Source: Theropithecus gelada
Lineage: Eukaryota > Chordata > Mammalia > Primates > Cercopithecidae
DNA length: 64,000 nt
Assembly (NCBI RefSeq): GCF_003255815.1
Contig: NC_037668.1
Span: 87,279,783-87,343,782 of the forward strand
Reading direction: 5' to 3'
How positions within the stretch are numbered: the first letter of the stretch is position 1; every line of letters begins with the position of its first letter. Positions 1-11,041 of this stretch are shown here, in pieces. Both the position numbers and the translations under genes were made by a program. The notes beneath the pieces were generated by a model, which was not told the origin of the DNA, searched no databases, and worked only from the letters and a program-made list of their open reading frames with translations.

Positions 1-718
1 TATATCCTGCTCCTGGCTTGGTGGGTCCCATGCCCATGGAGCCTTGCTCACTGCTAGAGCAGCATTTCGAGATTGAACTGTGAGGTGGCAGCGAGGTCGA
101 GGGAGGGGCGTCTGCCATTGCTGAAGCTTAAGTAGGTAAACAGAGTGGCTGCAGAGCTTGAACTGGGTGGAGCCCACCTTAGCTCAACAAGGCCTGCCTG
201 CCTCTGTAGACCCCACCACTGGGGGCAGGGCATAGCTGAATAAAAGGCAGCAGAAACCTCTGCAGTCTTAAATGTCCCTGTCTGACAGCTCTGAAGAGAG
301 CAGTAGTTCTCCCAGCACGGTGTTTGAGCTCTGAGAACTGGACAGACTGCCTCCTCAAGTGGGTCCTTGACCCCCATGTAGCCTAAATGAGAGACACTTC
401 CCAGTAGGGGCTGACAGACACCTCATACAGCCGGGTGCCCCTCTGAGATGCAGCTTCCAGAGGAAGGATCAGGGAGCAGTATTTGCTGTTCTACAGTATT
501 TGCTGTTCTGCAGCCTCCACTGGTGATACCCAAAAAACAGGGTCTGGAGTGGACCTCCAGCAAATTCCAACAGACCTGCAGCTGAGGAACCTGACTGTTA
601 GAAGGAAAACTAACAAACAGAAAGGAAGAGCATCAACATCAACAAAAAGGATGTCCACACCAACACCCCATCTGTAGATAACCATCATCAAAGACCAAAG
701 GTAGATAAAACCACAAAG
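1..718 (+). promoter_or_regulatory. L1 5' UTR, internal promoter region (partial)
   Basis: The sequence matches the GC-richer primate L1 5' UTR, with the GAACTGGGTGGAGCCCACC block near 159. In active elements this region carries the sense RNA polymerase II promoter in its first 100 or so bases and an antisense promoter further in. The first part is beyond the window, so the sense promoter core cannot be seen. The antisense-promoter part is present but diverged. There is no evidence of activity. Confidence 0.75.
54..377 (-). other. Antisense ORF in L1 5' UTR at the position of ORF0 (107 codons)
   Basis: An open frame runs antisense through the L1 5' UTR and covers the interval where primate L1 elements carry the small antisense ORF0. 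It reads MGVKDPLEEAV at its start and has a QAGLVELRWAPPSS segment in the middle, which resembles the ORF0 core as I remember it. It is longer than the usual roughly 70 codons because the frame is open further 5'. It may be a chance open frame in a decaying element; coding function is not supported. Confidence 0.35.
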
Positions 719-1743
719 ATGGGGATAAAACAGAGCAGAAAAGCTGAAAATTCTAAAAATCAGACTGCCTCTCCCACTCCAAAGGAATGCAGCTCCCCTC
801 CAGCAACGGAACAAAACTGGATAGAGAATGACTTTGACAAGTTGACAGAAGTAGGCTTCAGAAGATCGGTAATAACAAACTTCTCCGAGCTAAAGGAGGA
901 TATTTGAACCCATCACAAAGGAGTTAAAACCTTGAAAAAAGATTAGTCAAATGGCTAACTAGAATAAACGTGTAGAGAAGACCTTAAATGACCTGATGGA
1001 GCTGAAAACCATGGCATGAGAACTACCTGACACATGAACAAGCTTCAATAGCCAGTTTGATCAAGTGGAAGACAACGTATCAGTGATTGAAGATCAAATT
1101 AATGAAATAAAGTGAGAAGAGAAGTTTAGCGAAAAAAGAGTAAAAAGAAACAAACAAAGCCTCCCAAGAAATGTGGGACTATGTGAAAAGACCATATCTA
1201 CGTTTGATTGGTGTACCAGAAAGTGACAGGGAGAATGGAAACAAGCTGGAAAACACTCTACAGGATATTATACAGGAGAACTTTCCCAACCTAGCAAGGC
1301 AGGCCAACATTCAAATTCAGAAAATACAGAGAACACCACAAAGATACTGCTCGAGAAGAGCAACCCCAAGACACATAATTGACAGATTCACCAAGGTTGA
1401 AATGAGGGAAAAAATGTTAAGGGCAGCCAGAGAGAAAGGTTGGGTTACCCACAAAGGGACGCCCATCAGACTAACAGCAGACCTCTCAGCGGAAAGTCTG
1501 CAAGCCAGAAGAGAGTGGGGGCCAATATTCAACATTGTTAAAGAAAAGAATTTTCAACCCAGAATTTCATATTTAGCCAAACTAAGCTTCACAAGTGAAG
1601 GAGAAATAAAATCCTTTACAGACAAGCAAATGCTGAGAGATTTTGTCACCACCAGGCCTACCCTACAAGAGCTCCTGAAGGAAACACTAAACATGGAAAG
1701 GAACAACTGGTACAAGCCATTGCAAAAACATGCCGAAATGTAA
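719..1743 (+). pseudogene. L1 ORF1 (RNA-binding chaperone), broken
   Basis: In live L1s this gene makes a trimeric RNA-binding protein of about 338 residues that coats L1 RNA. Here it starts at ATG 719 and is open for 62 codons, up to a stop near 905. The following coiled-coil region (about 908-1170) is interrupted by stops and at least one frameshift, since the upstream and downstream frames differ. From 1171 to the TAA at 1741-1743 the RRM and C-terminal domain are open for 190 codons, with recognisable WDYVKRPYLRLIGVPES and RREWGPIFNI blocks. The gap to ORF2 is 63 bases, as usual for L1. No functional protein is expected. Confidence 0.9.
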
Positions 1744-1806
1744 AAACTGTCGATGCTAGGAAGAAACTGCATCAACTAACGAGCAAAATAACCAGCAAAT
1801 ATCATA

Positions 1807-4800
1807 ATGACAGTATCAAATTCACACTTAACAATATTAACCTTAAATGTAAATGGGCTAAATGCGCCAATTAAAAGACACAGACTGGCACATTGGATAA
1901 AGAGTCAAGACCCATTAGTGTGCTGTATTCCGGAGACCCATCTCACATGCAGAGACACACATAGGCTCAAAATAAAGGGATGGCGGAAGATCTACCAAGC
2001 AAATGGAAAGCAAAAAAAAGTAGGGGTTGTAGTCCTAGTCTCTGATAAAGCTGACTTTAAAACAACAAAGATCAAAACAGACAAAGAAGGCCATTACGTA
2101 ATGGCAAAGGGATCAATTCATCAGGAAGAACTAACTATCCTAAATATATATGCACCCAATACAGGAGCACCCAAAGAGATTTGGACTCCCACACAATAAT
2201 AATGGGAGACTTTAACACCCCACTGTCAGTATTAGACAGATCAACGAGACAGAGGCTTAACAAGATGTCCAGGACTTGTATTCAGTTCAGCACCAAGCAG
2301 ACCTAATAGACGTCTACAGAACTCTTCACCCCAAATCAGCAGGATATACGTTCTTCTCAGCACCACATTGCACTTATTCCAAAATTGGGCACGTAGTTGG
2401 AAGTAAAATACTCCTCAGCAAATATAAAAGAACAGAAATCACAACAAACTATCTCTCAGACCACAGTGGAATCAAACTAGCACTCAGGATTAAGAAACTC
2501 ACTCAAAACTGCCCAAATACATGGAAACTGAACAATCTGCTCCTGAATGACTACTGGGTACATAATGAAATGAAGGCGGAAATAAAGATGTTCTTTGAAA
2601 CCAATAAGAATAAAGACACAAAGTACAAAAATCTCTGGGACACATTTAAAGCAGTGTGTAGAGGGGAATTTATAGCACTAAATGCCCACAAGGGAAAGCA
2701 GGAAAGATCTAAAATTGACACCCTAACATCACAATTAAAAGAATTAGAGAAACTAGAGCAAACACATTCAAAAGCTAGCAGAAGGCAAGAAATAACTAAG
2801 ATCAGAGCAGAACTAAAGGAGATAGAGACACAAAAAAACCCTTCAAAAAAATCAGTGAATCCAGGGGCTATTTTTTTGAAAAGATCAACAAAATTCATAG
2901 ACTGCTAGCAAGACTAATAAAGAACAAAAGAGAGAAGAATCAAATAGACACATTAAAAAATGATAAAGGGGATATCACCACTGATCCCACAGAAATACAA
3001 ACTACCATCAGAGAACACTATAAACACCTCTATGCAAATAAACAAGAAAATCTAGAAGAGATGACTAAATTCCTGGACACATACACCCTCCCAAGACTAA
3101 GCCATTCAAGTTGAATCCCTGAATATACCAATAACAGGCTCTGAAATTGAGACAATAATGAATAGGCTACCAACCAAAAACAGTCCAGGACCAGATGGAT
3201 TCACGGCTGAATTCTACCAGAGGTACAAAGAGGAGCTGGTACCATTCCTTCTGAAACTATTCCAATCGATAGAAAAAGAGGGAATCCTCCCTAACTCATT
3301 TTAGGAGGACAACATCATCCTGATACCAAAGCCTGGCAGAAACTCAACAAAAGAGGGAATTTTAGACCAATACTGCCTGATGAACATCAATGTGAAAATC
3401 TTCAATAAATTTCTGGCAAACCAAATCCAGCAGCACATCAAAGAGCTTATCCACTACGATCAAGTTGGCTTCATCCCTGGGATGCAGGGCTGGTTCAACA
3501 TATGCAAATCAATAAACATAATCCATTGCATAAACAGAACCAAAGACAAAAACCACTTGATTATCTCAACAGATGCAGAAAAGGCCTTTGACAAAATTCA
3601 ATAGCCCTTCATGTTAAAATCTTAATAAACTAGGTATTGATGGAATGTATCTGAAAATAGTAAGAACTATGTATGACAAACCCATAGCCAATATCATACT
3701 GAATGGGCAAAATCTGGAAGCATTCCTTTTGAAAACTGGCACAAGACAGGGATCCTCTCTTTCACCACTCGTTTTAAACATAGTGTTGGAAGTTCTGGCC
3801 AGGGCAATCAGGCAAGAGAAAGAAATAAAGCGTATTCAGTTAGAAATAGAGGAAGTCATTGTCCCTGTTTGCAGATGATATGATTATATATTTAGAAAAC
3901 ACCATTGTCTCAGACCAAAATCTCCCTAGCTAATAAGCAACTTCGGTGAAGTCTCAGGATACAAAATCAATGTGCAAAAGTCACAAGCATTCCTATACAC
4001 CAATAACAGACAAACAGAGCCAAATCTTGAGTGAACTCCCATTCACAATTGCTACAAAGAGAATGAAATACCAAAGAATCCAACTTACAAGGGATGTGAA
4101 GTACCTCTTTAAGGAGAACTACAAACCACTGCTCAATGAAATAAAAGAGGACACAAACAAATGGAAGAACATTCCATGTTCATGGATAGGAAGAATCAAT
4201 ATTGTGATAATGGCCATACTGCCCAAGGTAATTTATACATTTGATGCCATCCCCGTCAAGCCACCAATGACTTTCTTCACAGAATTGGACAAAAGTACTT
4301 TAAAGTTAATTTAAAAACTACTTTAAAATTAATATGGAACCAAAAGAGCCCACATTGTCAGGACAATCCTAAGCCAAAAGAACAAAGCTGGAGGCATCAC
4401 GCTACCTGACTTCAAACTATAATACAAGGCCACAGTACCCAAAACAGCATGGTACTTGTACCAAAACAGAGATATAGACCAATGGAACAGAAAAGAGCCC
4501 TCAGAAATAATACCACACATCTAAAACCATCTGATCTTTGACAAACCTGAAAAAAACAAGAAATGGGGAAAGCATTCTCCATTTCATAAATGGTGCTGGG
4601 AAAACTGGCTAGCCATATGTAGAAAGTTGAAACTGGATTCCTTCCTTATACCTTATACAAAAATTAACTTAAATGTTAGACCTAAAACCATAAAAACCCT
4701 AGAAGAAAACCTAGGCAATGCCATTCTGGACATAGACATGGGCAAGGACTTCATGTCTAAAACACCAAGAGCAATGGCAACAAAAGCCAATATTGACAAG

Positions 4801-5601
4801 TAGGATCTCATTAAACTAAAGGGTTTCTGCACAGCAAAAGAAACTATCATCAGAGTGAACAGGCAACCTACAGAATGAGAGAAACATTTTGCAATTTACC
4901 CATCTAACAAAGGGCTAATATCCAGAATTTACAAGGAACTTAAAAAAATTTACAAGAAAAAAATCAAACAACCCCATCAAAAAGTGGGCAGATGATATGA
5001 ACAGACCCTTCTGAAAAGAAGACATTTATGCAGCCAACAGACACATGAAAAAATGCTCATCATCCCTGGTCATCAGATAAATGCAAATCAAAACCACAAT
5101 GAGATACCATCTCACAGCAGTTAGAACTGCCATCTTTAAAAAGTCAGGAAACAACAGGTGCTGGAGAGGATGTGAAGCAATAGGAACACTTTTACACTGT
5201 TGGTGAGACTGTAAACTAGTTCAACCATTGTGGAAGACAGTGTGGCGATTCCTCAAGGATCTAGAACTAGAAATACCATTTGACCCAGCCATCCCATTGC
5301 TGGGTATATACCCAAAGGAATTTAAATCATGCTGCTGTAAAGACACATGCACACGTTATGTTTATTGTGGCACTATTCACAATAGCAAAGACTTGGAACC
5401 AACCCAGATGTCCATCATTGATAGACTGGATCAAGAAAATGTGGCACAGATACACCATGGAATACTATGCAGCCATGAAAAAAGGATGAGTTCATGTCCT
5501 TTGTAGGGACATGGATGAAACTGGAAACCATCATTCTCAGCAAACTATCGCAAGGACAGAAAACCAAACACCGCATGTTCTCACTCATAGGTGGAAATTG
5601 A
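1807..5601 (+). pseudogene. L1 ORF2 (endonuclease/reverse transcriptase), broken
   Basis: In live elements this encodes a protein of about 1,275 residues with an APE-type endonuclease, a reverse transcriptase and a cysteine-rich C-terminus. Here the endonuclease starts at ATG 1807 and is open to 2199. It keeps the ETHLT block, although the residue before the Glu reads Pro. A small deletion around 2172-2180 and a frameshift then break it. Open blocks resume at 2276-2908, 3380-3604, 3645-3878 and 3946-4314. The FADD catalytic motif is encoded at 3868-3879 but sits out of frame with the block before it because of a short deletion. The C-terminal segment near 5228-5506 retains LLHCWW-type and WNQP sequence in shifted frames. 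The reading frame ends at the TGA 5599-5601. Inactive. Confidence 0.92.
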
Positions 5602-5833
5602 ATAATGAGAACACTTGGACACAGGGCGAGGAACATCACACACTGGTGCCTATCATGGGGTGGGGTGAGCGGGGAGAGAGAGCATTAGGAGATATACCTA
5701 ATGTAAATGACGAGTTAATGGGTGCAGCACACCAATGTGGCACATGTATACGTTTGTAATAAACCTGCACATTGTGCACAGGTACCCTAGAACTTAAAGT
5801 ATAATTTAAAAAAAATTTTAAGTAAAGAACCTT

Positions 5834-6126
5834 GGCTGGGCATGGTGGCTCACACCTGTAATCCCAGCACTTTGGGAGGCCAAGGCAGGTTGATCATGAG
5901 GTCAGGAGATTGAGACCATCCTGGCTAACACGGTGAAACCCCATCTGTATTAAAAATGCAAAAAATTAGCCAGGTGTGGTGACAGTCACCTGTATTCCCA
6001 GTTACTCGGGAGGCTGAGGCAGGAGAATGGTGTGAACCTGGGAGGCAGAGCTTGCAGTCAGCCGAGATCACACCACTGAACTCCAGTCTGCTCAACAGAG
6101 CAAGACTCTGTCTTTAAAAAAAAAAA
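5834..6126 (+). mobile_element. Alu SINE, AluY/Sc-like, sense
   Basis: It opens with GGCTGGGCATGGTGGCTCAC and has left and right monomers and a short A-tail at about 6114-6126. The GAGACCATCCTGGCTAACACG stretch points to the AluY or AluSc lineage. It sits 10-20 bases downstream of the L1 tail. I could not recognise a convincing target-site duplication. Confidence 0.93.
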
Positions 6127-6165
6127 GAGTCTTGACCAATGAACTAATGATAGGTATATGCTGTT

Positions 6166-6252
6166 GACATAAAAGTGCAAAAATCCTCAATAAAATACTG
6201 GCAAACTGAATCCAGCAGCACATCAAAAAGCTTATCCAACACGATCAAGTTG
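6166..6252 (+). mobile_element. Short L1 ORF2 fragment, sense
   Basis: AATCCTCAATAAAATACTGG followed by CAGCAGCACATCAAAAAGCTTATCC is the start of the reverse-transcriptase fingers region of L1 ORF2. It covers the same part of the element as about 3395-3455 in the L1 upstream. It ends abruptly at about 6252, so it is an isolated scrap, apparently older than the neighbouring Alu. Confidence 0.8.
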
Positions 6253-6526
6253 ATACGCCACCTGAACAGAGCCACCTGAGGCAAGAGTGCAGTATTGTCT
6301 TTGGTCACACTGAATCAAAGTTCAGGGATCTTCTACCTGTTGTTGGAATCTGGCTAGACTTTGGAACCTGCGCAATACTGACTTATCCACCCATTGGCTG
6401 GCCAATAAGTTGAGACAAAGAGAAAAGAAGCCACCTATACTTGCCTGAAGCAAGCTGCACTTGATCAGCTTGATTTATGAACTCAGAGTCCACAGGCCCG
6501 AGTACAGGGTGGCTCAAGAAGAAAGT
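6253..6526. other. Unassigned intronic sequence
   Basis: I recognise no gene or repeat here. Confidence 0.5.
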
Positions 6527-7735
6527 ATTAGTTCTTTTCTGCTGCTATAACAGAATACTTGAGGTTGTGTGATTTATAATCAGCAGAGTTTAATTCAGCT
6601 CAGGGTTCTGGAGGCTGCAGTGTCCAAGGGTGCCAATAACTTCTGGGAATCTGGTAAGGGCCTTCTTGCTGCATCATCCCATGGCAAAGGCTGCAAGAGT
6701 GTGAGACTGCACACACAAGAATGAGAGTGGGCAAGAGGGGTCTGGGCTTTCTTTTATCAGAAGTGCCTCCTAAGACAATGGCATTAATACATTCATGAGG
6801 GCAGAACCCTCATGGCTTAATCACATCTTAAAAGTCTCACCTCTTAATACTGTCCCAATGGCAATGAAATTTTAACATGACTTTTTGTTTTAATGTGCTG
6901 AGCTTTTGTTCATTTTTTTTTAACTTTTAAGTTCAAAGGTATAAGTGCAGTTTTGTTACATAGGTAAACTTGTATAATGGGGGTTTGTTGTACAGATTAT
7001 TTCATCACCCAGGTATTAAGCCTAGTACCCATTAGTTATTTTTCCTGATCCTCTTCCTCCTCCCACCCTTTGCCCTCCACCCTCCAAAAGAACCCAGTGT
7101 GTGTTATTCCATGTGTTCTCATTCTTTAGCTCCCACTTAAAAGTGAGAACATGCGATATTTGGTTTTCTGTTCCTGTGTTAGTTTGCCAAGGATGATGGC
7201 CTCCAGCTACATCCATGTCCTTGCAAAGGACATGATCTTGTTCTTTTTTTATGGCTGCATAATAATCCATGGTGTACATGTACCACATTTTATTTATCCA
7301 GTCTATCATTGATGGGCATTTAGGTTGATTCCATGTCTTTGCTATTGTGAATAGTGCTGCAGTGAACATACATGTGCATGTGTCTTTATAATAGAATGAT
7401 CTATATTCTTTTAGGTGTATACCCAGTAATGAGATTTCTGGGTCAGATAGTATTTCCGTCTTTTAAGTCTTTGAGGAATCACCACACTGTCTTCCACAAT
7501 GACTGAACTATTTTACACTCCCACCAACAGTGTATCAACAGTGTTTAAGCATTCCTTTTTCTTCACAACCTCACAAGCATGTGTTATTTTTTGACTTTTT
7601 AATAGCCATTCTGACTAGTGTGAGATGGTATCTCATTGTGGTTTTGATTTGCATTTCTCTAATGGTCAGTGATGTTGAACTTTTTTTTATATCAATATGA
7701 CTTTTGAAGGGGACATTCAAACCATCAGAGAGATA
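6527..7735 (-). mobile_element. MaLR (MLT1/MST-like) LTR, antisense, split by an L1
   Basis: The left half (6527-6885) reads as the reverse complement of a MaLR LTR: CTGCTATAACAGAATACTTG at the end of the LTR, then GGTTCTGGAGGCTGCAGTGTCC and CATTCATGAGGGCAGAACCC. The right half resumes at about 7697 with the ATGACTTTTGAAGGGGACATTC block that belongs next to it. The L1 tail at 6886-7696 lies between the halves. The outer right limit is approximate. Confidence 0.8.
6886..7696 (-). mobile_element. 5'-truncated L1 (primate L1PB/L1MA type), antisense, in MaLR LTR
   Basis: Reverse-strand L1 3' end. The T-rich tail is at about 6900-6920, then the 3' UTR, then the ORF2 C-terminus, read on the minus strand in 7022-7369 (MFTAALFTIAKTWNQPKCPS). 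The 9-base sequence ATGACTTTT flanks it at 6877-6885 and 7697-7705, a clean target-site duplication. About 20 bases between the duplication and the T-tail (6886-6907) are not L1 and may be a tiny 3' transduction. Confidence 0.88.
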
Positions 7736-8369
7736 CATGCCAAGCCTTCATGGACTCCACTTCAGGCCTGTGACCCCATTTCCCATTTAACATGGCCTCA
7801 TGGATACTATTATACAATCTTTTAAGTCTCAGGGATCCAGCTAGGTGATTCCTTCTCCCATGGATGGAATAAGGGAGATTTTAAAGCAGGAAATGGGAGC
7901 ATTCACACAAATACTACTTCATTTTAGGGAAAGAAGAGGAAATTCCCTTTTGTAAACAAACCATAGAGGTTTCTAGCAACAACATGCATTATGTCCAGTG
8001 CTGGAAGCCTGAATCCAGTGATGGCATACATAGTTGTGGATGTTGTAAAATCCGTTTAGGGCAATTAATATTCAATATTCTGAATTTTTCCAGTAAAACT
8101 GGACATGTTTACAAGGATTCATCTCTTCGTTCTTTATAGTGTGTGGCTTGTTTTTCATTTTGTTGTGAATGAGCCAGATAATTCAGTTATTTCTGTCATC
8201 ACAGAGTTTTGCTGAAGTGCTGCTTCATCTTTGTATCATGTGATATAAGTGCCAATTTTTCTAATTTATATTGGGCGCTCTGGAGAAATATTTAACTACA
8301 GGTAATCCCAGCCTTTTCTAGGCTAAATGGGGCCCATCACACCATTACCTCCCTTGTCCTGAGGGAGGC
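7736..8369. other. Unassigned intronic sequence
   Basis: No repeat, gene or low-complexity tract was recognised in this stretch, which appears single copy. Confidence 0.5.
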
Positions 8370-8722
8370 TTATATGGTTTGGCTCTGCATCCCCACCCAA
8401 ATCTCATCTCAAATTGTAATCCACACATATCAAGGGAGAGACCTGGTGGAAGGTGACTGGATTCTGGGGGCTGTTTCCCCAGTGTTCTTCTCTTGATAGT
8501 GAAGGAATTCTCAGGAGATCTGATTGTTTGATAAACGTTTGGCATTGTCCTTGCTTATTCTTGCTATCTCCTGCCTTCCTTCCCCCTCTCCTTCCACCGT
8601 GGTTGTAAGTTTCCTGAGGCCTCCCTAGCCATGTGGAACTGTGAGTCAATTAAACCTCTTTTCTTCATAAATTACACAGTCTCAGGTATTTCTTTATAGC
8701 AGTGCGAAAATGGAGTAATATA
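8370..8722 (+). mobile_element. Solo MaLR LTR (THE1/MST type), sense
   Basis: A 353-bp LTR with ATATGGTTTGGCTCTG at its start, TTAAACCTCTTTTCTTCATA near the 3' end and a GGAGTAATATA end. The 5-base flanks are GAGGC (8365-8369) and GGGGC (8723-8727), consistent with a MaLR 5-bp target-site duplication with one later change. No internal sequence adjoins it, so it is a solo LTR. Confidence 0.9.
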
Positions 8723-8841
8723 GGGGCCATCCCTGTGGGTACTCTGGACTGAGATTTGCCTTTGCCTGTCACCCTGAGCTTTTGATCTTACCTTATCCTC
8801 TTATCATCCTTCTCATTCCTGTCTAAGTAACAGAACTAGGT

Positions 8842-8966
8842 CTTTGGGTGAGTTACTTGATCTTTCTCAGCCTCAGTTAGTAGATTATGAAGATTAATAA
8901 GTATATCATGAGGATTAAAGGTAATAATGCAGGTAAAGCTCTTAGCATACAGTAAATCTTCAGAAA
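8842..8966 (+). repeat. 125-bp near-identical copy of a MIR segment at 10763-10887
   Basis: By eye, all but one of 125 bases match 10763-10887; the difference is at 8950 (C) versus 10871 (T). The flanks on both sides are unrelated. The sequence is MIR-like, but here the left flank does not look like MIR, whereas the downstream copy is embedded in a longer MIR. An 11-bp direct repeat (AAGTACCTATC at 8965-8975 and 8983-8993) marks the right junction. Confidence 0.9.
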
Positions 8967-9079
8967 GTACCTATCTGAAGGCAAGTACCTATCCTCTGAG
9001 TATTGATGCCTTATTTTACTGTTTAGTATCGAATTTCTGCCTGATAAAGAATGACTTGGAGGTCTCCATGCGAGTTAGC

Positions 9080-9560
9080 CATCCTTCCAGTCATGCATCC
9101 ATCCAGCCACACTCCCTGAGTGTCTCCTGTGTGCCAGTTGCTGGGCTAAGTACTAGGGACACAAAAGTGAATTCATCATCCCTTTGGGGACCTCATGTCT
9201 ACTAGGGGTAGGGGCGGGTAAATGAATGAGTAATCTCAAGGTTTTTCAGTAAGTCTACAGACATCCAAGGTGCCATGGAGAAGCAGAGCAGGCAGTCACT
9301 GGCACTGGTGGTGGTATCAAGGAAATTTTCTCATGAGATGGCGTTTTATATGTCTGGAAAATTTGAGTAGTAGTTTACCAGAAGAGAGGGGAAATGTCTT
9401 CCAAGGCAGAAGAAACAGTGCAGGCACAGACATGGAGGCATGGAAGAGTGTAGGATGTGTGTGAACTGTTGGGTGTGGATGGAGCATAGTGGACCTGAAG
9501 CAAGGTGGAGAGGAGTGGTGGTGGGCAAGATAGGAGAGTGGATGGGAGGCTAGTTTCTAA
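9080..9560 (+). mobile_element. Ancient mammalian interspersed repeat, family not assigned
   Basis: The sequence around GAGTGTCTCCTGTGTGCCAG, then the purine-rich GAAACAGTGCAGGCACAGAC and following GGAGCATAGTGGACC, belong to a widespread ancient eutherian repeat. It begins with a 'growth to a size-limited list' TTGAGTGCCTACTATGTGCCAG-type motif. I know the pattern but cannot name the family with confidence. Related stretches occur at about 14480, 16500, 29690 and 53040. Confidence 0.45.
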
Positions 9561-10221
9561 TGGAACTTCTAACTTTCCTCAAAGATGGGGCCACCGATTA
9601 GAGACTCAACATGGCAAGATTCACTCCATTCCTTTCAAGAGATGGCTCTAATTACTACTCCTGCCAATGCAATAAATAAAACTTGAGGGCATTAGGAGTC
9701 ATTTTAGAATGTTTGTGGCTCCTATGAAGCTGTGTGTGGGGGGGTGGGGGTTGGTGGTGGGGTAAGCCCATTTCTTTTTTAAAATCACATACATTGCGCC
9801 TTAGCTACCCTCCCTTCCATAAAGGTTTTTTGTGAAGCTGGAATGTGATATCAGATGTCACAGGGCAGTGTGGTTTATGAAGCTGGTAGAAATGTTAGTT
9901 CTTACCATTTGTAAGTACACCTTGGCACCTGGAGGACAGGAATATTCACTCCTGCATCACTCTGTTCCAACGCTGTGTTCCCACTCCTTAGATTCCCAGA
10001 AGTACTGTTTTCAGCTGCTGGCCCTTCCAGGAATAGCCAAGAGCCAGAAGGGCAAAGGAGTAGTGTTGACCACATCATGGTGATACAAGGTAATAGCTTT
10101 CAGAGGTTTTGCTCTGGAACTGTTCCTCCTTTCAATATGGCATCTGAAAGATAATTGGAAGTCCCCCAAAAGTGAGGTCACCCCCAACTTCTCTTCCTAC
10201 TGCTGGAGAATCAGTGATTGT
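9561..10221. other. Unassigned intronic sequence with a G-rich tract
   Basis: No repeat was recognised. A G-rich run lies at about 9733-9763 (GTGTGTGGGGGGGTGGGGGT), with several runs of three or more G on the + strand. Confidence 0.45.
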
Positions 10222-10410
10222 CAGAGCTGAAAGGGATCATAGAGATTTTGCTGTAATGCACTCATTTTATAGATAAAACACTGAGGCTCAGGGATGTGAG
10301 GTGAATTTCCTTGGTGCTGCAGCATTTTAATGACAGAAATGAGACCAGAAACCAGGTCTTCTGACCCCTGGTCCTGTGCTGGTTCTGTTCCTCCCTGCCA
10401 CTTCTCCTGT
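10222..10410 (-). mobile_element. MIR3-like SINE, antisense
   Basis: The order AGAGCTGAAAGGGATCATAG, CATTTTATAGATAAAACACTG, CCAGGTCTTCTGACCCCTGG matches MIR3 read on the minus strand. Confidence 0.7.
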
Positions 10411-10689
10411 TTGAGTTTTTCAGCAATGTGAGGACATTTAGCCAGTCTGGATACTGACATTTGAAGGAGGCTAACCACTAGAAGAATGTCAAGGAAAGAA
10501 AGATTTATGTAGGTGAATTCACCCAATCCATTGTCCAATCTTCAGTCATGCAAATGTAGGAACTGGACTTTGCCCAAGTCAGAGACATTTGGATCTAGGA
10601 ATACACTGATCAAGCCCTTAAGTGACTGATGTAGATAAACTAGAATAAGTAAGCAATATGTTAATGGTTGCCTTGTTAATAGTTAAGAG

Positions 10690-10905
10690 ATTGGTCACCA
10701 GGGTCACATGGACTTGACTTCAATTCCGACTGTCATCTGTAATGAAATTTCTGCTTATGTAACTTTGGGTGAGTTACTTGATCTTTCTCAGCCTCAGTTA
10801 GTAGATTATGAAGATTAATAAGTATATCATGAGGATTAAAGGTAATAATGCAGGTAAAGCTCTTAGCATATAGTAAATCTTCAGAAAATGATAGTTCTTA
10901 CTACC
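10690..10905 (+). mobile_element. MIR SINE, sense
   Basis: A MIR core is visible (GAGTTACTTGATCTTTCTCAG, then GAGGATTAAAGG) and MIR-like sequence continues on both sides. This makes it the likely source of the 125-bp duplicate at 8842. Confidence 0.75.
10763..10887 (+). repeat. Source copy of the 125-bp duplication (partner of 8842-8966)
   Basis: It is identical to 8842-8966 except at one base and lies 1,921 bases downstream in the same orientation. It is contained in a longer MIR, which suggests that this is the donor copy. Confidence 0.9.
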
Positions 10906-11021
10906 ATAATGATTGTCCATTCCTCTGAATTCAAATTTCTCTCTAGGTGGTAGGTTATCTGCCAAAGACCATAACCCCTTGAATAATCCCAGGTAATTAT
11001 TGCCAACTTCTAGGTTTGGGA

Positions 11022-11041
11022 TTTTTTTTTTTTTTTTTTTT
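11022..11041 (+). repeat. Poly(T) tract, 20 T
   Basis: An uninterrupted T run. It has no recognisable SINE body and I saw no flanking duplication. Confidence 0.95.

Larger units (their letters stand above)
1..5820 (+). mobile_element. L1PA-type LINE-1, nearly full length, cut by left window edge
   Basis: The order is 5' UTR, ORF1, ORF2, 3' UTR and A-rich tail, all on the + strand. The window opens inside the 5' UTR, roughly 190 bases into a standard primate element by comparison with the distance to ORF1. The 3' UTR (5602 to about 5800) has the familiar L1PA end with a GTTAATGGGTGCAGCACACC block and stops in an A-rich tail. Both ORFs carry frameshifts and stops, so it is a dead copy. It is probably an older L1PA subfamily, judging from many substitutions against the young human consensus as I remember it. 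The left target-site duplication is outside the window. Confidence 0.93.

Noticed and set aside
8345..8649. Minus-strand open frames of 66 and 81 codons
   Set aside because: They lie antisense to a MaLR LTR; similar frames recur at 54729-55013 and 55706-55975 in the other LTRs because the sequence is repeated.
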